In this document: positions 46,101 through 54,279 of the stretch, one piece after another
Position numbering within the stretch: the stretch's first letter is position 1
Layout of the letters: every line of letters starts with the position of its first letter
Position numbers and translations under genes: made by a program
Source of the DNA: an uncultured Clostridia bacterium
GTDB taxonomy: Bacteria; Bacillota; Clostridia; TANB77; CAG-508
DNA: 64,000 nt
Reading direction: 5' to 3'
Assembly: GCA_948777935.1 (NCBI GenBank)
Contig: CAQDYY010000002.1
Coordinates: forward strand, 190,392-254,391
The notes under the pieces: model-generated
Database searches by the model: none
The model's input: only the letters and a program-made list of their open reading frames with translations
What the model was told of the DNA's origin: nothing

Positions 46101-49100
46101 TAAAAGAACTAGGAAATAAGCAAATAGAATATATAGTGCAAATTGGAAAAAAGACATGGGATTATTTTGAAACCTATATGAACGAAAAAAACAACTTCTT
46201 ACCACCAGACAATTATCAAGAAGATAGAAGTAAAAAAACAGTAGATAGAACATCATCTACAAATATTGGATTAGGTTTAATTACAATAATCTCTGCATAT
46301 GACTTAGGATATATAACTTTAAATAAAGCAATTTCAAGTATACAAAATACAATAACAACAGTAGAAAAATTAACAAAATGGAATGGACATTTATATAATT
46401 GGTATAACACAAAAACCTTAGAGCCATTACTACCAAGGTATATCTCCACAGTAGACAGTGGAAACTTTGTAGGATATCTATATTTACTAAAATCATTCTT
46501 AGAAAGCATAATCTATGTAGGGGCACGTTTAAAGGGAATACCCGTGAGACATGACACCACTGTGCCCCCAAAAGCACAAAACCGTAACACACACACCACT
46601 GTACCCGAAGAAGAACAAATTCAAAACTTAATACAAATAGTTACAGACTTAATAGAAAAAACAGATTTTAGTTATTTATATGATAACGAAAAAAGGTTAT
46701 TCTCTATAGGTTTTAATGTAGAAGAAAACAAATTAACAGACTCATATTATGATTTACTTGCATCAGAAGCAAGACAAGCAAGCCTTGTAGCAATAGCAAA
46801 ACATGATGTACCATCAAAACATTGGCAAAACTTAAGTAGAACACTTACAGTAAACAAAGGCTATAAAGGGCTAGTATCTTGGTCTGGAACTGCATTTGAA
46901 TATTTAATGCCAAATGTTAATATAAAAAAATATGAAGGAAGTCTACTTGATGAATCTTGCAAATTCATGTTAATGAGCCAAAAAGAATATGCAAAAAAAC
47001 TAGGAATACCATGGGGAATATCAGAATCCGCCTTTAATTTAAAAGACTTAAACTCAAACTATCAATATAAAGCCTTTGGAATACCATGGTTAGGCTTAAA
47101 AAGAGGGCTTGCAGATGAAATGGTAGTAAGCCCATATGGAAGTATACTTGCAATTGGAGATGAGCCAATATCTGTATTTAACAATATGAAAGAACTAGAA
47201 AAAAACGGTATGGTAGGTAAATTTGGATTTTATGAAGCAATAGATTATACTCCAAATAGAGTATCTTCTAACAAAAAATGTGAAGTAGTAAAAACATATA
47301 TGGCACACCACCAAGCGCTTATATTACTTTCAATTAACAATTTAATAAACAACAATATATTACAAGAAAGATTTATGGAAAACCCAGAAATAAAGGCGGT
47401 GGATATCTTGCTTCAAGAACGTATGCCAGAAGATGTAATAATAACAAAAGAGAAAAAAGAAAAAATAGAAAAACTAAAAAATATAGATTATGAAAATTAT
47501 ACAGAAAGAGTATATAAAAAGCAAAACGAAAACCTAAACAACTTTAATACAATATCAAATGAAACCTACACAATATGTATGAATGAAAAAGGAGAAGGAT
47601 TTAGTAAATATAAAAATCTACTAATAAACAGGTATAAATACACAAATGATACTTTAGAAGGAATATTCTTTTATGTAAAAAACATTAGAACAAAACGAAT
47701 TTGGAGCACAGTTCTAAGAAATGATATAGTAAAACCAGATAAAAAAGAAGTGCATTTCATGCCAGACCAAGACAAAATTGTAAGAACAGATGAAAATATA
47801 ATTACAACATGTAGAGTAATTACTTCACCAGATGACCCAGTAGAAATACGAGCTTTAACACTAGAAAACACAGGTAATACAGAAGAAATATTAGAAATAT
47901 CAAGTGTTTTTGAACCAGTACTATCTACAAAAGAGCAAGATTATGCACACATGGCATTTAATAAACTATTTTTAAAATATGAATATATAGAAGAGGTAAA
48001 CGGAATTTTAGTAACAAGAAACAAAAGAGGGAATATAGAAGAAGTATTTTTAGGAGTTAATTTATCTACAAACCATGAAACAATAGGTGAACTAGAATAT
48101 GAAATAGACAAAGAAAAACTAAATGGAGATATAGTATGTGGTGTGCCAAAAATGATAGAAAACTCAACACCATTTTCTAAAGATTTAGGGCTTGCAGTAG
48201 ACCCAATTGTTGCATTAAAAAGAACTATAAAAATAGCACCAAATGAAAAAGTAACTCTAAACTTAATTATAACAGCATCATACGAAAAAGAAGAAATATA
48301 TGAAAACTTAAAAAAATATACAAACACAGAAAATGTAAAAAGAGCATTTGAGCTGTCTAAAGCAAAAGTAGAAGAAGAGGCAAGGTATTTAGGTTTAAAG
48401 GGAACTGATATAGAAACATACCAAAAATTATTGTCATATTTAATTATACAAAACCCATTAAAAAAACTGCAAAATGTAGAAGAAGAAAAAATATATCATC
48501 TTGAAGACTTATGGCAATATGGTATTTCAGGAGATTTTCCAATATTACTTGTAAAAATAAAAGATGTAAATGATTCATATGTTGTAAGAGAAATATTAAA
48601 AGCATTTGAATATATTAAAGTAAAAAATATAGATATAGATTTAGTTATTTTAAATGAAGAAGAAAATGTGTATGAAAGATATGTAAAAGAGATGATCGAA
48701 ACAGAAATACTAAATAGACACTTAATGTATCTACTAAACCAAAAAGCAGGAATATATATATTAAATGCAAATGAAATCGAAAATATTGATTTACTAGAAT
48801 TTCGAGCAAACTTTATAGTAGATGCACATTTAGGAAACCTAAAAACAATTATAAAAGATTTAGAAGAAGATTATTTAGAAACAATAAAAAAATTACCAAT
48901 AGAAGAGGCAGAAGAGCTAGTGCCACCAAACCTAGAAAAGAAAAACAATTTAATTAATATGGAAGAACTAAAATACTATAATGAATATGGTGGGTTTAGT
49001 GAAGATGGAAAAGAATATATTATAAAAATGACAAAAGACACAAAACCAGATGTAGCTTGGTGTAATGTACTTGCAAACCCTAACTTTGGAAGTATGGTAA

Positions 49101-51361
49101 CTACAAATAATTCAGGTTACACATGGTATAAAAACTGCAAACTAGGACGTATTACAGATTGGAGCAATAATCCATTATGTGATATTCCATCAGAAATAGT
49201 ATATATAAAAGACAAAAAATACAATAAAACATGGAGTTTATCACCAAAACTAAACCAAGATGATGAAGAATATTATATAACTTATGGTTTTGGATATAGT
49301 AAATTTAAAAATATAAGATTTGGGCTATTACAAGAACAAGAAACCTTTGTACCATTAGAAGATAATGTAAAAATATCTATTATAAGATTAAAAAATATAT
49401 TACCAGAAAAAAGAAATTTAAAACTAGTATACTATGTAAAACCAATATTAGGAGAAGATAGCATAAAAAATGATGGTTATATTTCAGTAGATTTTGACCA
49501 AGACAAAAATATTATATATGGGCATAGTAGGTATATACAAGATAATATAAATATAAACTGCTATATATCTACAAGCTTAGATATCAAGTCATATACAGCA
49601 AATAAAAAACAATTTATAGGAAAAGGGAATATCCAAAAACCAGAAGCACTACAAGCTATGAAGCTAGGAAATGAAGGAGCAGACGGAGTATCGGCATGTA
49701 TAACAGTACAAATGGAAATAGAGTTAAAAGCATTTGAAGATAAAGAAATAGTACTACTTTTAGGAGCAGAAGAAGACAAAACAAAAATGCAAGAAGTAGC
49801 ATATAAATATACAGTAATAGAAAATGCTAAAAAAGAATTAGAAAAAACAAAAGAATATTGGGCAAAAACTTTAAGAACCGTTCAAGTAAAAACACCAGTA
49901 GAATCAATGAATATATTGCTAAATGGATGGCTTGCATATCAAACAATAGCAAGTAGACTGTGGGCAAGGTCAGGCTTTTACCAATCTGGTGGAGCTTATG
50001 GTTTTAGAGACCAACTACAAGACACAATGGGAATAAAATATATTAATCCAGAATTTATGAAAAATCAAGTAATAAGACATGCTTCTCATCAATTTATAGA
50101 AGGGGATGTAGAACACTGGTGGCATGAAGAAACTAAAAAAGGAATTCGTACCAAATTTTCAGATGACTTATTATGGCTTCCATATGTAACAGCAGAATAT
50201 GTTAGGTTTACAGGAGATAGTAGTATATTAGAAGAAGAGGTAAATTATATTACAGGAAATATATTAGATGAAAATACAGATGAAAACTACGATTTGCATC
50301 CTATAACTGATATAACCGGGTCTATATATGAACACTGTATTAAAGCTATTGAAAAAGGAATTAACTTAGGAGAACATGGGATTCCTAAGATTGGTTCAGG
50401 AGACTGGAATGATGGGTTTAGTACAGTTGGAAACAAAGGAAAAGGGGAAAGCATATGGTTAGGATTTTTCATATATGAAGTATTAAACAGATTTATACCA
50501 ATATGTGAAATAAAAAATGATACAGAAAAAATAGAAAAATATAAAAAAGTGCAAGAAGAACTAAAAAAAGCACTAAATTCACATGGTTGGGATGGTAGAT
50601 GGTATAGAAGAGCATATATGGATGATGGAAATATTTTAGGAAGTATTGCAAATGAAGAATGCAAAATAGATAGTATTGCACAAAGTTGGTCAGTAATTTC
50701 AGGCGCAGGAGATAATGACAAAAAATATATTTCTATGGAAAGTTTAGAAAATCATTTAGTAGATAAGCAAAGTGGAATAATAAAACTATTAGACCCAGCA
50801 TTTGAAAAAAGCAAGTTAGAACCAGGTTATATAAAAGCATATTTACCAGGAGTAAGAGAAAACGGAGGGCAATACACACATTCAGCAATTTGGGCAATAA
50901 TTGCTGAAGCAATGTTAGGTTTTGGAGATAAAGCAGCAGAATACTTTAGAATGGTAAACCCAATTGAACATGCAAGAACTAAAGAAGCAGTAAAAAGGTA
51001 TAAAGTAGAGCCATATGTTATAGCAGCAGATGTATATGGAGTAGGAAATCTATCTGGAAGAGGTGGATGGACGTGGTATACAGGCTCATCTAGTTGGATG
51101 TATAAAGCAGGAATTGAATATATATTAGGGTTAAAAATAAATAATGAAACATTATATATTAATCCATCTATTCCAACATATTGGAAACAATACAGTATAA
51201 GATATGAATATAAAACAAGTGTGTATAATATAAAAATAAAAAATCCAAATGGGAAAAATTGTGGAGTAGAAAGTTTTATATTAAATGGAGAGAATATAGA
51301 AGATAAGAAAGTCAAATTAATAGATAATGGAAAGATTAATGAAATAGAGGTAATAATGTAG
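43163..51361 (+). CDS. Cyclic beta-1,2-glucan synthase-like protein (GT84 plus GH94)
   Basis: TTG start at 43163 after AAGGAGTGGAG. 2732 residues. Order: N-terminal helical domain; two helices near 395-440; GT84 glycosyltransferase with TLDADT (D606, D608), SHDLLEG (719-724) and LHRWIRGDWQ; transmembrane helices near 810-860 and 955-1010; glucoamylase-like domain (VDRTSSTNIG, VDSGNFVGYLY); two GH94-type regions with GSGDWNDGF near 2411 and ECKIDSIAQSW. Makes and trims cyclic beta-1,2-glucan. Residues 1119-1136 are encoded by an R3 repeat. No in-frame CGG in 2732 codons. Confidence 0.92.
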   Translation: MKLVKILNIKGAVLDEYQLENYLEKIASDHILQNKSDESTYPIPRLLDNLEFINNTYELLNSHLKMGINIHPAGEWLLDNYYIIEETVKTIQKDLSLKKYKNFVSLASGPYKGFARIYVVANEIVAYTEGRVDSHNLKNLLAAYQRKKTLNMEEIWNIATFIQISIIETIRNVCEKIYSAQMQKYKVENIIERLVDFKTKEEIKFNLKNNYKIIEKSYEMKYPFIEYMSYRLKRYGKKTYPYLETLETEVMKMGTTVSEVIKKEHFDIAVRKVIIGNCIKSIKEIGRINFLEIFETINGVEEVLRQDPLDVYAKMDYKTKAHYRNKIKEISKRTKISEIYITKKALELAKKEKDQNSKKAHIGYYLIDKGEENLYKELQTNKKPHLPKQNEKKYILGIILLSIAISALVAMCIRNVGLSILIGIIVFIPITELVTGLTQFILSKFVKPSLIPKMDYAYGVPEDKATMVIIPTIIQSKEKVKDLLKKLEVFYLANKSDNIYFTLLGDAKPSNKQEEPYDNEIVQQGKIEIERLNKKYPNETMGRFQFIYRNRTWNPKEKSYLGWERKRGMICLLNKFLCEKTTGLFRINTMEEEQNIPKIKYIITLDADTNLVLNSGLELIGAAAHILNKPELNKENNAVTLGHALIQPRIGIDLVSARKSLFTKIYAGAGGVDSYTNAISDTYQDNFNEGIFTGKGIYDLQVFHTIFKNQIPDNTVLSHDLLEGCYLRCGLSSDILLLDGYPYKYNAYILRLHRWIRGDWQIIRWLKKKIVTKDETKIENPLGVLSKFKILDNLRRSLVEIMVTLSLAILLILKLTLNIKVWPIVTLLFVIVTLPTILELLCYIFNKEASNAKHKYFVKTISSIKASILRGILDIGFLPHKAYISLNAIIKTIYRMKISHENLLEWTTSEEAEKSGKTDIFSYYKLMLINVIVGVTVGILMPYIELGFGTILVYMLCAWWILTPLITWYISKEKIPVAKVKELGNKQIEYIVQIGKKTWDYFETYMNEKNNFLPPDNYQEDRSKKTVDRTSSTNIGLGLITIISAYDLGYITLNKAISSIQNTITTVEKLTKWNGHLYNWYNTKTLEPLLPRYISTVDSGNFVGYLYLLKSFLESIIYVGARLKGIPVRHDTTVPPKAQNRNTHTTVPEEEQIQNLIQIVTDLIEKTDFSYLYDNEKRLFSIGFNVEENKLTDSYYDLLASEARQASLVAIAKHDVPSKHWQNLSRTLTVNKGYKGLVSWSGTAFEYLMPNVNIKKYEGSLLDESCKFMLMSQKEYAKKLGIPWGISESAFNLKDLNSNYQYKAFGIPWLGLKRGLADEMVVSPYGSILAIGDEPISVFNNMKELEKNGMVGKFGFYEAIDYTPNRVSSNKKCEVVKTYMAHHQALILLSINNLINNNILQERFMENPEIKAVDILLQERMPEDVIITKEKKEKIEKLKNIDYENYTERVYKKQNENLNNFNTISNETYTICMNEKGEGFSKYKNLLINRYKYTNDTLEGIFFYVKNIRTKRIWSTVLRNDIVKPDKKEVHFMPDQDKIVRTDENIITTCRVITSPDDPVEIRALTLENTGNTEEILEISSVFEPVLSTKEQDYAHMAFNKLFLKYEYIEEVNGILVTRNKRGNIEEVFLGVNLSTNHETIGELEYEIDKEKLNGDIVCGVPKMIENSTPFSKDLGLAVDPIVALKRTIKIAPNEKVTLNLIITASYEKEEIYENLKKYTNTENVKRAFELSKAKVEEEARYLGLKGTDIETYQKLLSYLIIQNPLKKLQNVEEEKIYHLEDLWQYGISGDFPILLVKIKDVNDSYVVREILKAFEYIKVKNIDIDLVILNEEENVYERYVKEMIETEILNRHLMYLLNQKAGIYILNANEIENIDLLEFRANFIVDAHLGNLKTIIKDLEEDYLETIKKLPIEEAEELVPPNLEKKNNLINMEELKYYNEYGGFSEDGKEYIIKMTKDTKPDVAWCNVLANPNFGSMVTTNNSGYTWYKNCKLGRITDWSNNPLCDIPSEIVYIKDKKYNKTWSLSPKLNQDDEEYYITYGFGYSKFKNIRFGLLQEQETFVPLEDNVKISIIRLKNILPEKRNLKLVYYVKPILGEDSIKNDGYISVDFDQDKNIIYGHSRYIQDNININCYISTSLDIKSYTANKKQFIGKGNIQKPEALQAMKLGNEGADGVSACITVQMEIELKAFEDKEIVLLLGAEEDKTKMQEVAYKYTVIENAKKELEKTKEYWAKTLRTVQVKTPVESMNILLNGWLAYQTIASRLWARSGFYQSGGAYGFRDQLQDTMGIKYINPEFMKNQVIRHASHQFIEGDVEHWWHEETKKGIRTKFSDDLLWLPYVTAEYVRFTGDSSILEEEVNYITGNILDENTDENYDLHPITDITGSIYEHCIKAIEKGINLGEHGIPKIGSGDWNDGFSTVGNKGKGESIWLGFFIYEVLNRFIPICEIKNDTEKIEKYKKVQEELKKALNSHGWDGRWYRRAYMDDGNILGSIANEECKIDSIAQSWSVISGAGDNDKKYISMESLENHLVDKQSGIIKLLDPAFEKSKLEPGYIKAYLPGVRENGGQYTHSAIWAIIAEAMLGFGDKAAEYFRMVNPIEHARTKEAVKRYKVEPYVIAADVYGVGNLSGRGGWTWYTGSSSWMYKAGIEYILGLKINNETLYINPSIPTYWKQYSIRYEYKTSVYNIKIKNPNGKNCGVESFILNGENIEDKKVKLIDNGKINEIEVIM
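46517..46570 (+). repeat. R3 repeat inside the glucan synthase coding sequence
   Basis: GTAGGGGCACGTTTAAAGGG to CACCACTGTGCCC is a diverged R3 copy translated as VGARLKGIPVRHDTTVP. A partial second copy (ACACCACTGTACCC) follows at about 46590-46605. The segment is a proline/histidine-rich loop between two domains. Confidence 0.8.
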
Positions 51362-51410
51362 GGGCATCGTTTGCGGGAATACCAGTTAGACATGACACCA
51401 CTGTGCCCTA
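51358..51410. repeat. R3 repeat at the glucan synthase stop codon
   Basis: GTAGGGGCATCGTTTGCGGG to CTGTGCCC. The TAG that begins the repeat is the stop codon of the 43163 gene, so the repeat supplies the end of the gene. Confidence 0.8.
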
Positions 51411-51509
51411 TATAAATTTTAAAATCAGTCATTTTTCATGTACAAGCAGCATATAATATAGTAATGTATTATAGCTATTGAATGAATTTAATACAATATA
51501 TCATATATT

Positions 51510-51659
51510 AGAACCCCCAGTCGTTCTTGCGAACGACAGCCCCCTTAAATAAAGGGGCCTTTACTCTATTGTTTTAGACTAGAACAGTTTATTTTGAGGG
51601 GTAGAGGAAAGCCTCCTTTACTTAAGGGAGGTGGCTCGCGAAGCGAGACGGAGGGTTCT
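51510..51659. repeat. MITE-like repeat, family R2, copy 2
   Basis: 150 bp, same termini (AGAACCC / GGGTTCT) and core (CAGCCCCCTTAAATAAAGGG) as 26485-26633, with different but still complementary hairpin stems. The gap 51411-51730 holds no gene. Confidence 0.85.
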
Positions 51660-51730
51660 TGCAAAATTATTCATATAGAGATGTTTTCGAAAATGCATAT
51701 AGATAGATACACGTATTTACAAAAAAGGAT

Positions 51731-51759
51731 TTGACAAAAGTAATACGTTAAAGTATAAT
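51731..51759 (+). promoter_or_regulatory. Consensus promoter of the 3D-domain gene
   Basis: TTGACA (51731-51736), 17 bp, TATAAT (51754-51759). Confidence 0.85.
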
Positions 51760-51793
51760 GATGATATCACTTGAAGGAGGGGTATTAATTCAA

Positions 51794-52789
51794 ATGATGA
51801 AAAATGAAAAAGCCTCGTTATCTGTAAGAAAAATAGCACTTATAACAATACTATTTATCTTAATATGTGGTGTAGGTGTTATGGCTACAAACATTAAATT
51901 AAGTAATGTAAAAATTGTTTTATCAAACAATTATGAAATGAATATATTAACAACAAAAACAAAGGTAAACGACATACTAGAAGAAAATCATATTGTAGTT
52001 TTACCAGATGAAAGAGTTGTTCCAAACCTAGATTCAGAAATATTTGAAAATAAAATAATTACAATTACAAAAACATTAGAAGAAGGGCAAGATGTTATTA
52101 AACTTGCAGAAGCAAATAGTGAGGTTTCAATAGAACAATTATTAGGAGAATATGCTCCTGTAATAGAAAAAGTTATTACAGAGAAAGTAGAAATACCATT
52201 TGAAACAGTTACAAAAGACTCTAGTAATGATGCAGATGGTGCAAGTAGAATATTAACAAAAGGTAAAAATGGTCTAAAAGAAATAACATACCGTTTAAAA
52301 TTAAAAAATGATATTGAAATAGATAGAATAACTCTATTAGAAACAATTATAGAAGAACCAGTAACACAAGTTGTAGAAATAAATAAAGCAGTAGTTACTT
52401 CAAGGTCAAGTAAAGAAAGAACTATACCAAACCCTGCTAAAGATTCAGATAATATTTTAGCAAAAAGGGTGAAAGGAAAAACACCTACAGTAAAAACATT
52501 TAATACTTCTGCATACTGTTCTTGTGAAAAATGTTGTGGAAAAACAAGTGGAGTTACATCATCAGGTTCTGCTCCAACAGTATGGTCTACAGTAGCTGCT
52601 GGAAAAGCATATCCTATAGGTACTATAATATATATACCAGCATTAAAAGATAAACCAAATGGTGGATGGTTTATAGTACAAGACAGAGGTGGATCAATTA
52701 CAAATAATAAAATAGATATATATATGGGAACACATACAGGGGCAATACAATATGGTAGAAAAAGCTTAGAATGCTATGTGTATATGTAA
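51794..52789 (+). CDS. YabE-like cell-wall protein: DUF348, G5 and 3D domains
   Basis: ATG 51794 is chosen: it is 10 bp from GGAGGGG, and the upstream 51758 ATG overlaps the promoter. About 331 residues. N-terminal membrane helix (IALITILFILICGVGVMAT), DUF348 (VKIVLSNNYEMNILTTKTKVNDILEEN begins at 35), G5-like region (EEPVTQVVEINKAVV), then a C-terminal 3D double-psi barrel with FNTSAYCSCEKCCGK, GTIIYIP, FIVQDRGG and KIDIYMG. The three Asp residues of 3D are present. Probably a lytic transglycosylase-like wall enzyme. Confidence 0.88.
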   Translation: MMKNEKASLSVRKIALITILFILICGVGVMATNIKLSNVKIVLSNNYEMNILTTKTKVNDILEENHIVVLPDERVVPNLDSEIFENKIITITKTLEEGQDVIKLAEANSEVSIEQLLGEYAPVIEKVITEKVEIPFETVTKDSSNDADGASRILTKGKNGLKEITYRLKLKNDIEIDRITLLETIIEEPVTQVVEINKAVVTSRSSKERTIPNPAKDSDNILAKRVKGKTPTVKTFNTSAYCSCEKCCGKTSGVTSSGSAPTVWSTVAAGKAYPIGTIIYIPALKDKPNGGWFIVQDRGGSITNNKIDIYMGTHTGAIQYGRKSLECYVYM

Positions 52790-52795
52790 ATAATG

Positions 52796-52826
52796 AGCAA
52801 ATAGAGAAATCTCTATTTGCTTTTTT
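52796..52826 (+). terminator. Terminator after the 3D-domain gene
   Basis: GCAAATAGAGA / TCTCTATTTGC hairpin with T6. Confidence 0.85.
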
Positions 52827-52838
52827 GAAGAATCGTGG

Positions 52839-52844
52839 TATAAT
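52839..52844 (+). promoter_or_regulatory. -10 box of exoA
   Basis: TATAAT at 52839-52844, about 25 bp before the exoA start; the -35 lies in the terminator region and is weak. Confidence 0.45.
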
Positions 52845-52869
52845 ACCTACACGAATGGAGGATATTATA

Positions 52870-53622
52870 ATGAAACTTATTTCATGGAATGTAAATGGGT
52901 TAAGAGCTGTATTACAAAAAGGCTTTATGGATTTTTTCAAAAGTGTAGATGCAGATATATTTTGTATACAAGAAACAAAAATGCAAGAAGGTCAAATTGA
53001 AAAATTCGTATTAGATGGGTATACTCAATATTGGAATAGTGCAATAAAAAAGGGATACTCTGGAACAGCAATTTTTACAAAAATAAAACCAATTAATGCT
53101 ACATATGGAATAGGAAAAGAAGAGCATGACAATGAAGGAAGAGTAATTACATTAGAATTTGATAAATTCTATTTAGTTAATATATATACACCAAATTCAA
53201 AAAGAGAATTAGAACGTTTAGAATATCGTATGGTATGGGAAGATGAAATAAGAAAATACCTTACTAAATTAAACAAAAAAAAGCCAGTAATAATGTGTGG
53301 AGATTTAAACGTAGCACATGAAGAAATCGACTTAAAAAATCCAAAAACAAATAGAAGAAATGCAGGTTTTACAGATGAAGAAAGAGGAAAAATGACAGAG
53401 CTTTTAAATGCAAACTTTGTAGATTCTTTTAGGTTTATATATCCAGAAAAAATAGCATATACATGGTGGTCATATATGGGAGGGGCAAGAGCAAAAGATG
53501 TAGGATGGAGAATAGATTATTTTATTGTATCAGAAGATATAAAACAAAGGATAAAAGATGCATATATTTATAAAGATATAATGGGAAGTGACCATTGCCC
53601 AGTAGGATTAGAAATACAGTAG
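52870..53622 (+). CDS. exoA: Exodeoxyribonuclease III (AP endonuclease)
   Basis: ATG 52870 after GGAGG. 250 residues: MKLISWNVNGLRAV, FCIQETKMQEGQ (catalytic Glu), GYSGTAIFTK, MCGDLNVAHEEIDLKNPKTNRRNAGF (DxN), WWSYMGGARAKDVGWRIDYF and GSDHCPVGLEI (catalytic His). All catalytic residues present. Repairs abasic sites. No in-frame CGG. Confidence 0.97.
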   Translation: MKLISWNVNGLRAVLQKGFMDFFKSVDADIFCIQETKMQEGQIEKFVLDGYTQYWNSAIKKGYSGTAIFTKIKPINATYGIGKEEHDNEGRVITLEFDKFYLVNIYTPNSKRELERLEYRMVWEDEIRKYLTKLNKKKPVIMCGDLNVAHEEIDLKNPKTNRRNAGFTDEERGKMTELLNANFVDSFRFIYPEKIAYTWWSYMGGARAKDVGWRIDYFIVSEDIKQRIKDAYIYKDIMGSDHCPVGLEIQ

Positions 53623-53712
53623 GATTTTCAAATTATATAGATTTTTTATCAAAGATAGAGTATAATATTTATATATTAAAAACTATAGTTAAATAGGAGG
53701 AGGGTGAATATA

Positions 53713-53988
53713 ATGACATATGAATTTGCTAGATATCCTGATGGTACAATAGGTGTATTTTCTAATATTGGAAAAAAGGAAGATGGAGAAGAATATATTC
53801 GTGTTACTTTTGAAAGGGCAATGGAATATGGATTTGATACTTATGTTATTGAATTGCCAAGTTATAATGTTGTTTTAGAAGATGGAAATTATTCAGATGA
53901 GGAAAAGAAAACATTTTTTGAAATCGTAAAAAATGGTTCTTCTTTCTTTTTTAAATATGCACGATTAGGAGGATTAGAAATTGCCTAA
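53713..53988 (+). CDS. Small hypothetical protein paired with a DUF4160 gene
   Basis: ATG 53713 behind AGGAGGAGGG. 91 residues: YEFARYPDGTIGVFSNIG, GEEYIRVTFERAMEYG and a NYSDEEKKTFFEIVKNG segment. The family is not recognised with confidence. Its last 8 bases overlap the start of the DUF4160 gene, so the two are translationally coupled and may form a two-protein module. Confidence 0.65.
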   Translation: MTYEFARYPDGTIGVFSNIGKKEDGEEYIRVTFERAMEYGFDTYVIELPSYNVVLEDGNYSDEEKKTFFEIVKNGSSFFFKYARLGGLEIA

Positions 53989-54257
53989 TATTTTTGAATT
54001 AAAACGGATATAAAATATATTTTTGGACAAATGAAAATGATGAACCTATTCATGTTCATATTTCAAAAGGGAATCCAGTAGCCAATGCAACTAAAGTTTG
54101 GATAACTCAATCAGGAGGTTGTATTATTTGTCATAATAAAAGCAAGATTCCTGAAAAAGAATTAAATATTATTTGTGAGGATATTTCTTTACATTATTTT
54201 CAAATTATTGAAAAATGGAAGATAATTCATTCAGGTAATGTAAAATTTTATTGTTAA
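53981..54257 (+). CDS. DUF4160 protein, read through one CGG +1 site
   Basis: TTG start at 53981 after AGGAGG. Frame 0 would end after nine codons (CGG ATA TAA at 54005-54013). Skipping the C of CGG 54005-54007 reads LPNIFELKGYKIYFWTNEND and EPIHVHISKGNP, the DUF4160 hallmark, then 90 residues to TAA 54255-54257. DUF4160 genes usually lie beside a small partner, sometimes called toxin-antitoxin-like; function unproven. Confidence 0.85.
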
Positions 54258-54279
54258 AAATTTAAATTAAGGAGTACAT

